Assembly: GCA_013364255.1 (NCBI GenBank)
Contig: CP054936.1
Coordinates: 7,644,353-7,708,352 of the forward strand
Direction of reading: 5' to 3'
From: Streptomyces seoulensis
Lineage (GTDB): Bacteria; Actinomycetota; Actinomycetes; Streptomycetales; Streptomycetaceae
DNA: 64,000 bases
Shown: positions 34,161 to 41,176 of the stretch, in pieces
Numbering within the stretch: the stretch's first letter is position 1
Layout of the letters: each line of letters begins with the position of its first letter
Made by a program: the position numbers and the translations under genes
The notes under the pieces: model-generated
Databases searched by the model: none
Told to the model about the DNA's origin: nothing
What the model saw: the letters and a program-made list of their open reading frames with translations, nothing else

Positions 34161-34331
34161 TGGAAGTGAGTAACCCTCACCCAGCGCAGTCAAACGAACA
34201 CCCCCGCAACCCCGACCGTCCCACGGTCCGGGCGCGGTCGCCGGGACGCCTCACTCCCCGGCGCGGCCGTCCCGGGCCGCCGGGGCCGCACCGGCGGCCC
34301 TCGGTCACCGTCGACCCAGAGGTGCGCTCCG

Positions 34332-35180
34332 ATGTCCCCAGCCCCTTCCCGCGTCCGATCAGGTTCCAGGACCCCGGTCGAGGCCCCGACGACGCCGGGC
34401 AGCACGCGCCGCCACACCGCCGACCGCACACCGCTGGGCGGAGGCGCGCTGGTGACCGGCGCCTCCTCCGGGATCGGCGCCGCCGTCGCCCACCGGCTCG
34501 CCGCACAGGGCGGCTGGCGCCTGGTCCTCAACGGGCGCGACCCCACCCGTCTGGAGGAGGTCGCCCGGGGCACCTCGGCGCTCGCCTATCCGGCCGATCT
34601 CTGCACCCCGGACGCCGAGCACCGGCTCGCCCAGTTCGCGCTGGACAGCGTCGGCCGGGTGGACCTGCTGGTGGCCGGCGCGGGCATCGGCTGGGCCGGA
34701 CCGTTCCACTCCATGCCGCCGCGCGCCATCGACGAGGTGTTCGACGTCAATGTGCTCGCCACCCTGCGCCTGGTCCGGCTGCTGCTGCCCCGGATGGTCG
34801 GCCAGGGCGCCGGCCGTGTGGTCCTGATCGGTTCCCTGGCGGGCACGGTCGGGGTGCGCGACGAGGCGGTCTACTCCGCCACCAAGGCCGCACTGGGCGC
34901 GTTCGCCGATGCCGTGCGCTACGAGTTGCGGGGCACCGGGGTGGGGATCAGCCATGTCGTGCCCGGCGTCGTCGACACCCCGTTCTTCGACCGCCGCGGC
35001 GTGCCCTACCGGCGCTCCCGGCCCAAGCCCGTCCCGGCGAGCCGGGTCGCCGACGCGGTGTGGGAGGCGGTCGCGCGCGGCCGGGACGAGGTCTACGTCC
35101 CCGGCTGGACCCGGGTCCCGGGCCGGGTGCGCGGCGCGGCCCCCGCCCTGTACCGCCGCCTCGCCTCCCGCTTCGGCTGA
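34332..35180 (+). CDS. Short-chain dehydrogenase/reductase
   Basis: 282 residues. The cofactor motif is GALVTGASSGIGAAVA, NAG is replaced by AGAGIGW, and the catalytic Ser/Tyr/Lys lie in LIGSLAG and YSATKAA. The C-terminus has an Arg/Pro-rich membrane-associated tail as in SDRs acting on lipids. The first 33 residues are low-complexity and the true start may be slightly later. It is followed by the polysaccharide deacetylase after about 100 bp. Confidence 0.87.
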   Translation: MSPAPSRVRSGSRTPVEAPTTPGSTRRHTADRTPLGGGALVTGASSGIGAAVAHRLAAQGGWRLVLNGRDPTRLEEVARGTSALAYPADLCTPDAEHRLAQFALDSVGRVDLLVAGAGIGWAGPFHSMPPRAIDEVFDVNVLATLRLVRLLLPRMVGQGAGRVVLIGSLAGTVGVRDEAVYSATKAALGAFADAVRYELRGTGVGISHVVPGVVDTPFFDRRGVPYRRSRPKPVPASRVADAVWEAVARGRDEVYVPGWTRVPGRVRGAAPALYRRLASRFG

Positions 35181-35281
35181 ACGGGGCGCGCAGGCGGGGA
35201 CCTGAGCGGAAGGGGGGCGGAGAGACGGGAGGGGATGGGCGGGACGGGCGAGGGCGGGAGAGGACGGGAGAGGAGCGGACC

Positions 35282-36124
35282 GTGGGAGGAGTAGTACCGG
35301 GCGGCGCCGCAGCGCGGACCGCCGTGGCCCTCGCGCCGTTCGCCGCCGTCGCCGCCGCGCACATCGTCCCGGCCGCCACCTGGCTGCCGCGCCTGCGCAC
35401 CGCCTGTCTTCCGGGCCTGGCCGGCCTCGGCCGCCCCGACCACGTCGCGCTCACCTTCGACGACGGCCCCGACCCCGCCTCCACACCCCGTTTCCTCGAC
35501 GTACTCGACCGGCTCGGCGTGCGCGCCACGTTCTTCGTCCTCGGCGAGAGCGTGGCCCGCCACCCGCAGCTCACCCGGGAGATCGCCGCCCGGGGCCATG
35601 AACTCGGCGTGCACGGCTGGACGCACAGCCGCCCCTGGCTGCCCGCACCCGCCCGGGACCTAGGGGAAACCGCGCACGCGGTGCGCGCCGTGCACGAGGC
35701 CACCGGCCGGCGCCCGGTCTGGTACCGGCCGCCCTACGGCATCCTCACCGGCGGCCGCTGGGCGGCGGCCCGACGGCTCGGGCTGCGCCCGGTGCTGTGG
35801 ACCGCCTGGGGCCGCGACTGGACGGCCGAGGCCACTCCCGCCTCCGTGCACGCCACCGTCGGCGCCGGCCTGCGCGGCGGCGGCACGATCCTGCTCCACG
35901 ACTCCGACCGCGCCTCCGCGCCCGGCTGCTGGCACGCCGCCCTGGGCGCGGTGCCCACCCTGGTGGCCGCCTGCCGCGACGCCGGCTGGGAGGTGGGCCC
36001 GCTGTCCGGTCACGAGGTGCGCAGGAACCGGCCCGCGCGACCGACCGCCCTCCGGCTCGCCGCGGACCGCGCCCCTACTCCTTTGGCTCCTGCGGCCGGC
36101 GTCGCAGCAGATAGGTGTCCATGA
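35282..36124 (+). CDS. Polysaccharide deacetylase (NodB/CE4 family), exported
   Basis: 280 residues. The N-terminal hydrophobic segment (TAVALAPFAAVAAAHIVPAA) is a signal or anchor. CE4 motif 1 is LTFDDGPDP, motif 2 HGWTHSRPWL, motif 3 WYRPPYG, motif 5 ILLHDSD. It should remove N-acetyl groups from a wall or extracellular glycan. GTG 35282 follows GGAG; its 3' end overlaps cobF by 50 bp in opposite orientation. Confidence 0.86.
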   Translation: MGGVVPGGAAARTAVALAPFAAVAAAHIVPAATWLPRLRTACLPGLAGLGRPDHVALTFDDGPDPASTPRFLDVLDRLGVRATFFVLGESVARHPQLTREIAARGHELGVHGWTHSRPWLPAPARDLGETAHAVRAVHEATGRRPVWYRPPYGILTGGRWAAARRLGLRPVLWTAWGRDWTAEATPASVHATVGAGLRGGGTILLHDSDRASAPGCWHAALGAVPTLVAACRDAGWEVGPLSGHEVRRNRPARPTALRLAADRAPTPLAPAAGVAADRCP

Positions 36125-36854
36125 CCCACCCCTTCCGCTCCCGCGCCTGCGCGCGCAGCCGCTCGATGCGCGGCCCCGCCTCCGCGATCGGGCCGGAGAC
36201 GAGGATCTCGTCCGGGGTGCCGATGTACGCGCCCCAGTAGATGTCGATGTCCTGATCGGCGTACCGCCGGAAGACCTGGTGGGCGTCGAGCATCACCACG
36301 ACGTCGTCCACGTCCTCGGGGAACCCCTCCGCGAGCCGTCGCCCCGTGGTGATCTGCACCGGCCGGGCGACCCGGTTCAGACCCGTGCGGTGCCGGGCCA
36401 CCAGCGCGGAGACGCTGCTGATGCCGGGAACCACGTCGTACGCGAACGCCACCGAGCCGCGGGCCAGCACCTCCTCCAGGATGCCGAGCGTGCTGTCGTA
36501 CAGCGACGGATCGCCCCACACCAGGAACGCGCCGCGGCCGTCCGCGCCCAGCTCGTCGGCGATCAGCCGCTCGTAGACGTCCGCGCGGGCGTTGCGCCAG
36601 TCCCCGACGGCGGGGGAGTAGCCGGCGCCGTCCGCCGCCCGGTCCCGCTCCGGGTCCCGCGCCCGCACCACGCGGTACGTCCCCGCCGGCACGTGCGACT
36701 CCAGGATGTCCTGGCGCAGCCGCACCAGGTCCGACTTCACCTCGCCCTTGTCCAGGACGAAGAACACGTCCGTGTCGCGCAGCGCCCTGACCGCCTGCAG
36801 GGTGAGCTGGTCGGGGTCGCCCGCGCCGATGCCGATGACATGGATCTTTCGCAC
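36075..36854 (-). CDS. cobF: Precorrin-6A synthase (deacetylating), CobF
   Basis: 259 residues. The SAM-dependent tetrapyrrole methylase motif KIHVIGIGAGDPDQLTLQAV starts the protein; GRGAFLVWGDPSLYDSTLGILEEV and YDVVPGISSVSAL complete it. It methylates C1 of precorrin-5 with loss of acetate, in aerobic cobalamin synthesis. GTG 36854 is the only start that keeps the GIGAGDP strand at the N-terminus. No other cob genes are in the window. Confidence 0.9.
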   Translation of the reverse strand: MRKIHVIGIGAGDPDQLTLQAVRALRDTDVFFVLDKGEVKSDLVRLRQDILESHVPAGTYRVVRARDPERDRAADGAGYSPAVGDWRNARADVYERLIADELGADGRGAFLVWGDPSLYDSTLGILEEVLARGSVAFAYDVVPGISSVSALVARHRTGLNRVARPVQITTGRRLAEGFPEDVDDVVVMLDAHQVFRRYADQDIDIYWGAYIGTPDEILVSGPIAEAGPRIERLRAQARERKGWVMDTYLLRRRPQEPKE

Positions 36855-36931
36855 GCCCCGAGTCTGCCGTACGGCACGGACGGCCCGCGCACCGGTGCCG
36901 CGGCGGACGCCGGACGCCGCCGTACCGGGCG

Positions 36932-37456
36932 CTACGCCCCGCCGCGCAGCCGGGGCGCGTGGGCGGCGGCGTCCACGGCGCCGGCCGTCCCGTCCTCCAC
37001 GGCGGCCGCCAGCTCCCGCGCCCAGGCGGCCAGCCCGGCCGTGTCCATGCCGTGCGGGTCGCGCACCCCGGACTCCGCCGTCCACCGCGTCACCGCGCCC
37101 GCTCCGCGCCGCAGCAGCCGGGCGCCTCCGGTGGCGTTGCCGCGGGCCGCGTGGGTGAGCCCGACCGCCAGCTGGGCCAGCCCGCGCCACAGGGTCCGCT
37201 CGGCGTCCGGACCCGACTTCCAGGCGTCCTCGAAGACCTCGTGCGCGTGGAACGGCCGCCCGGCGTCCAGCAGGGCCTGCGCCTCGGCCACCGTCTCCCC
37301 GGGGGTGCGGACCACTCCCTCGGGCTGCCGGGGCACGCCCTCGGCGCCGTAGGGCAGGGGGCGCCCGAGTCCGTCGCGCGGCCGGGCGTTCCGCGCCCGC
37401 CCGGCGCCGTCCCGGTCCCGGGCGCCGTCGGGCCGCTCGGCGGATGTGCTGCTCAT
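36932..37456 (-). CDS. DUF309 domain protein
   Basis: 174 residues. The DUF309 core AQALLDAGRPFHAHEVFEDAWKSGPDAERTLWRGLAQLAVGLTHAARGN is present at residues 58-108; the N-terminal 50 residues are disordered. These small helical proteins are widespread in Actinobacteria and have no assigned function. ATG 37456. Confidence 0.85.
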   Translation of the reverse strand: MSSTSAERPDGARDRDGAGRARNARPRDGLGRPLPYGAEGVPRQPEGVVRTPGETVAEAQALLDAGRPFHAHEVFEDAWKSGPDAERTLWRGLAQLAVGLTHAARGNATGGARLLRRGAGAVTRWTAESGVRDPHGMDTAGLAAWARELAAAVEDGTAGAVDAAAHAPRLRGGA

Positions 37457-37572
37457 ATCCCGATTCTCCCCCCTGCTTCTCCCCCCGGCTCCGCGCCCCT
37501 TTCGGCGCGGCCCCGGACGTGCGGTAAAGTGACGTTCGCGCGATCACGCGGTTCATCCCGCCGTGAACGCGA

Positions 37573-37646
<74 letters not shown>

Positions 37647-37661
37647 CTGGAGACAGTCGCA

Positions 37662-37704
37662 GATCAGGGCCGGTTTCGGAGCAATCCGAAACCGGCCCTT
37701 GATC
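37662..37704 (+). terminator. Terminator after tRNA-Pro copy 2
   Basis: Same GCAA-loop hairpin as after copy 1, with one bulged T, followed by GTTTTT. Confidence 0.88.
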
Positions 37705-37746
37705 GTTTTTGGGGACCAGGTGGGGACCAGCGTTCCTTGACTGGCG

Positions 37747-37860
37747 TCAGCGAGTGGGGACAGTCGTTGCGGGAAGCGTGCGCGGGGCGCGCAGTACGCT
37801 GATCATGTGTGCGCGAAGCGACCGGCCTGTTCGGTGGTTGTCGGCGAGGCGAGGCGCCAG
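37747..37860 (-). pseudogene. Relic of the tRNA-proximal NUDIX-like gene tail
   Basis: A leftward frame ends RAPRTLPATTVPTR with its stop 101 bp beyond tRNA-Pro copy 2. The NUDIX-like gene ends RAPRSLPGSTVLTR with its stop 100 bp beyond copy 1. Upstream of this tail similarity is weak, and the frame soon merges into transposase debris. Confidence 0.55.
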
Positions 37861-37869
37861 GAGCCGGCG

Positions 37870-38434
37870 GACTTCTGCCACTGAGCCGCCAGGTTTTGAG
37901 GGTGGCCATGGCCTGTTCGACGAGTGCACGGATCTTCGCGTGTGAGCAGTTGACGGCCCGCTGACCACGGGAGAGAGTCTCCCAGCGCCCCCAGCAGGGA
38001 ACTCGCACGGTGCCGCCGGCGCCCCGGTAGCCCTTGTCGGCCCAGCAATCCACCCCGGCCCCCGCCAGGGCACCGATGATGCCGTGGGGGCGGTCGGCGG
38101 CGATCCGGTCGATCGGCAGCAACGTGCCGTCCAGGATCACGAACGCCTTGCCGGAGGCTGTCCTCACCGCCTCGGCGAGGGTTGGAGGCAGAGCGGCCAG
38201 GATGTCGACGGCCTCGGCGATGTACCGGTAGGCGGTGGTGGCGCCCACACCGAATCCGGCGGCGAGCTGGGCGTAGGTATGGCCGCATCGTAGATGAGCC
38301 AGCACGGGCAGTGCCTGTCGTCCGGCGGCCAGCCGGCGCCATCGTGTCCCTTGCGCAAGACGACGTGCGGTCAACTCACGGGCGAGGAAGCGCAGAGCGG
38401 TGGACAGATCGGCCCCGGCCGGGTAGACGAGCAT
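37870..38434 (-). pseudogene. IS5-family (IS112-like) transposase, defective
   Basis: The N-terminal part reads as a DDE_Tnp_4 transposase: LGTRWRR-like TRWRRLAAGRQALPVLAHLRCGHTYAQLA helix-turn-helix region, then FVILDGTLLPIDRIAADRP with the first catalytic Asp. It jumps directly to HGIIGALAGAGVDCWADKGYRGAGG, so about 35-40 residues are deleted, and it breaks off after ATLKTWRL without the usual C-terminal part. It cannot encode an active enzyme. Confidence 0.85.
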
Positions 38435-38439
38435 GCGGA

Positions 38440-38492
38440 AAGCTCCTGGCAGGATGGCTTGGACTCGACACGCACCCGTCTACCAGGAGCTT
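38440..38492. repeat. Inverted repeat at the 5' end of the IS remnant
   Basis: AAGCTCCTGGCAG (38440-38452) and CTACCAGGAGCTT (38480-38492) pair with one mismatch, just upstream of the transposase ATG; probably the IS terminal region. Confidence 0.6.
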
Positions 38493-38740
38493 CTCCACGC
38501 CCGGCCCCCGCCCTCACCCCCCAATGGCCCTGCTCCGCACGCAGGTTGAGGAAACCTCAGTGGGTGTGGGTGTGAGGGAGTGCGCGGAAGAGTCCGGCGC
38601 CGATCGCGAGCGCGGGACGGTGGTCGAAGCGACACCGATCCATTCGTGCCCGCGTCGTGCTCGGCTACCTGCGAGCTGGATTCGGCCGAGCTCGCGGCTC
38701 AGAGCCGACTCGGACTCCCCTCCGCTGTGTTCAGCTGTGT
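38493..38740. other. Non-coding stretch between the IS remnant and the ArsR gene
   Basis: About 250 bp with short direct GGTGTGGGTGTGAGG-type repeats near 38560 and no credible gene. Confidence 0.4.
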
Positions 38741-39076
38741 TCAGCGAGGAGCAGTGCCGCCCGGGGACTCTGCGCCCAGGAGCGTGAGCAGCCCGGGGAA
38801 TCTTTTCTCGATGTCCGCGCGTCGTAGTCGGATGCCCTTGCGGTTGCCGTAGTCGATCTCGGCAATGAGACCTGCCTCGCGCAGGACCCGGAAGTGGTGG
38901 GTCTGGGTCTGCTTCGAGATCGGAAGATCGAACGAGTTGCAGCCCCGCTCGCTGTCGCTGCGGTCGGCGGCCAACTCCGTCATCACCGAACGACGGTGCT
39001 CGTCGGCGAGGGCACGAAACACCGCACCCAGATCCAGCGCATCGGCCTCCGGGCCGACCAGGGTCCTCCCGGCCAC
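38741..39076 (-). CDS. ArsR-family winged-helix regulator
   Basis: 111 residues. ALDLGAVFRALADEHRRSVMTEL is the ArsR N-terminal helix pair, and LPISKQTQTHHFRVLREAGLIAEIDYGNRKGIRLRRADIE forms the recognition helix and wing. No metal-binding CxC is present, so it probably responds to an organic ligand. GTG 39076 follows AAGGAGGTG. It is divergent from a FAD monooxygenase, with two matching dyads in the gap, the classic arrangement for autoregulated resistance pairs. Confidence 0.88.
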   Translation of the reverse strand: MAGRTLVGPEADALDLGAVFRALADEHRRSVMTELAADRSDSERGCNSFDLPISKQTQTHHFRVLREAGLIAEIDYGNRKGIRLRRADIEKRFPGLLTLLGAESPGGTAPR

Positions 39077-39093
39077 GCGGCACCTCCTTCATG

Positions 39094-39111
39094 TACGACT
39101 TGCATCGTACC
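39094..39111. promoter_or_regulatory. ArsR operator 1
   Basis: GTACGA-N6-TCGTAC, perfect dyad, 17 bp upstream of the arsR start and overlapping its likely leader or promoter. Confidence 0.82.
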
Positions 39112-39131
39112 TGAAGGGCGTGCTTCCCTGA

Positions 39132-39151
39132 GGTACGAAATTGATCGTACC
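39132..39151. promoter_or_regulatory. ArsR operator 2
   Basis: GGTACGA-N6-TCGTACC, perfect dyad with the same half-site as operator 1. The two centres are 39 bp apart, allowing binding to both promoters or a looped complex. Confidence 0.82.
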
Positions 39152-39246
39152 TTGGTCCGGTCGCACCGTCCCGTGCCGCCGCTCCCTCAGCCCCGGCCCG
39201 GTACTCGCCGGGGACCTGGTCATCGACACTCCGAGAGGTCATCGTC

Positions 39247-40389
39247 ATGAAGAAGCCCGAGGTGCTGATAGTAGGTGCCGGAATCGCAGGGCCCGCACTC
39301 GCGTACTGGCTCTCCCGGAATGGCTGTCGGCCGACGGTCGTCGAACACGCCCGGCAGCTGCGCTCCGGCGGCAGCGCGATCGTCGTGAAGGGGCCCGCGA
39401 TCCCGGTCGCCGAGCGCATGGGCATCCTCCCGCAGCTCCGCGAGCTCGCCACCCGCAATCGGTCGCTGACCCTGCTCGACCCCGGCGGCAGGCGAATCCT
39501 GCAACTCCCGCTCACCTCGGACAAGGCGCCGACGGTCGAGGTGACCCGAGCCGACCTGTCCGAGGTGCTCCACCGGTCGGCGCAGACCGAGGCCGAGTTC
39601 TTGTTCGACGACACGGTCACCGCTCTCGACCAGGATGAAGGCGGGGTGGACGTCACCTTCCGGCGGTCCGCGCCACGGCGCTTCGACTTGGTGGTCGGTG
39701 CCGACGGGATGCACTCCACCGTACGGCGCCTGGTGTTCGGCCCCGAGCGGCAGTTCGCGAGCGACCTGGGCCTGTACGGCGCGACCGTCCCGCTGGAACC
39801 CGACGCCATCGAGGACCCGAGTGAGATGACGATGCTGACCGTGCCGAACCGGATGCTGGTCCTCCACCCCTCGCGGACCACCCCGCTCGCGATCTTCACC
39901 TTCCGGGCCACACAGCCGGCGCCCCACGACCGCAAGAACATCGCCCTTCACAAGCAGACCGTGGCCGACGCCTACGCCGACGTGCGGTGGCGGGCACCGG
40001 AACTCGTGGCGGCGTTCCTCGACCACCCGGCTCCGTTCTTCGACCCCCTGACCACTGTCCGGGTGCCCTCGTGGTCCCGCGGACGGGTCGTACTGCTCGG
40101 GGACGCGGCGGCGGCGACAGCCCTGCTGGGTGACGGCTCCAGCATGGCGATAGCGGGCGCGTACGCCCTCGCAGAAGAGCTCGCCGCCCATCCCGGTGAT
40201 CACGCCCGCGCCTTCGCCGCCTACGAGTCGCGGCTCCGCCGTGAGGTAGGTCCGCGGCAGCGACGCGTCGGTCTGCTCTCCAGGCTCATGGTGCCCCGCA
40301 CCCGGCCGGGCCTCGCGGTGCGCAACGCGGTGGGCCGCGCGGTCGGTCGCACGAACCGGATCGCCCCGCGCGAAGCCGCGAACCGGTAG
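39247..40389 (+). CDS. FAD-dependent monooxygenase (TetX/PHBH-like class A)
   Basis: 380 residues. The N-terminal GxGxxG motif is EVLIVGAGIAGPALAYWL, the DG motif FDLVVGADGMHSTVRRL, and the GD motif RGRVVLLGDAAAATAL; ATALLGDGSSMAIAGAYALAEEL is typical of TetX-like hydroxylases. It should hydroxylate an aromatic or polycyclic compound using NAD(P)H. ATG 39247; the 5' region carries ArsR operators. Paired with its own regulator and bracketed by IS debris, it looks like an acquired detoxification or drug-inactivation cassette. Confidence 0.88.
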   Translation: MKKPEVLIVGAGIAGPALAYWLSRNGCRPTVVEHARQLRSGGSAIVVKGPAIPVAERMGILPQLRELATRNRSLTLLDPGGRRILQLPLTSDKAPTVEVTRADLSEVLHRSAQTEAEFLFDDTVTALDQDEGGVDVTFRRSAPRRFDLVVGADGMHSTVRRLVFGPERQFASDLGLYGATVPLEPDAIEDPSEMTMLTVPNRMLVLHPSRTTPLAIFTFRATQPAPHDRKNIALHKQTVADAYADVRWRAPELVAAFLDHPAPFFDPLTTVRVPSWSRGRVVLLGDAAAATALLGDGSSMAIAGAYALAEELAAHPGDHARAFAAYESRLRREVGPRQRRVGLLSRLMVPRTRPGLAVRNAVGRAVGRTNRIAPREAANR

Positions 40390-40484
40390 ACCGAGCCCGC
40401 ACCGACCGGTCACCGGTCGGTGCGCAGCTCCCCTGTAGCTCCTCGGCGCCGCCATGTCCGACGAGCCCGGCTCGGCGTGGTAGG

Positions 40485-40660
40485 TCATCGCCGATGCGGC
40501 AGGTCGACTGCTGTCGGCCTCACCCACCGTTCCCGGCGCTCGCCACGACACGGGTGCTGCCGGTGACTACGCCTCCGCGACGCGGAGGTGAAGTGCTGGG
40601 CGGACAAGGTGTATCAAGGCGCCGGCGGCACCACCCGGGCGCGTCGGGAACCTTCGCCGC
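40485..40660 (+). pseudogene. IS5-family transposase fragment
   Basis: One frame reads VIADAAGRLLSASPTVPGARHDTGAA, matching the VIADPxGRLLWxSPALPGAVHDxxAA stretch of IS5/IS112-type transposases. A second frame downstream reads VKCWADKVYQGAGGTTRA, matching PCWADKGYQGAGGTVR. It is frameshifted and lacks both ends. It is oriented opposite to the fragment at 37870-38434. Confidence 0.75.
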
Positions 40661-40892
40661 CCGGCAGCGCTCACGGTCTCCGTCCACGACCTGGGCAGAT
40701 ACAGCTTCCGGTCCACCAACGCGCGGCCGGCTGCCGGCCGTTCTTGCGGCCGACCGGGGCGAGCAGGCCCCGTACACAGTCCCGCATCCGGCACCGCAGG
40801 TCGGTACGGCGAGGATGGTACTCAAGCCGGTCGGATTCCCGCGGACGGTGCCGCCATGCCGGAGACCCGGGCATGGCGGCACATGTGTCACA
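40661..40892. other. Non-coding remnant before the immunity gene
   Basis: About 230 bp with no supported gene; possibly further degraded IS sequence. The right end becomes noticeably less G/C-rich. Confidence 0.4.
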
Positions 40893-41132
40893 TCATTGTT
40901 CGCCGAATTCTCCGAGCTCGCTGATCAGCCGTCGGCGGGCCGCCGCCAACTGGTCGGAGTAGGAGGAATCGAAGATCGATGACAATTGTGTTTCCAGCGT
41001 CCCGTTGATCTTGAACAGAGCGGACCAGACGGCACGGTCATCGACGACCGCCGAAAATTCTGCCCGATGCATGACGCGACTCATCCAGTCGGACAGAACG
41101 AGTGCCTGGTCGTCCGTCAACTCAATCTTCAC
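40893..41132 (-). CDS. Candidate immunity protein for the colicin D-like toxin
   Basis: 79 residues, acidic and helical: MKIELTDDQALVLSDWMSRV, DDRAVWSALFKINGTLETQL, then AARRRLISELGEF. Start GTG 41132 lies 44 bp downstream of the toxin stop in the same direction. Size, acidity and position immediately after the toxin tip are what is expected for the cognate inhibitor of an anticodon nuclease. G+C is visibly lower than in neighbouring genes, as is the toxin tip, consistent with co-transfer. I do not recognise the sequence family, so the function is inferred from context. Confidence 0.7.
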   Translation of the reverse strand: MKIELTDDQALVLSDWMSRVMHRAEFSAVVDDRAVWSALFKINGTLETQLSSIFDSSYSDQLAAARRRLISELGEFGEQ

Positions 41133-41176
41133 GGAGATCTCTCTTCGGATCGTGCTTTCGTGTCGACGCTCTGTCT

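Noticed and set aside
34133..36124. Single 663-residue plus-strand protein
   Set aside because: The frame runs by chance through the SDR gene, which lies in another frame; only the last 280 residues (from 35282) are a real gene.
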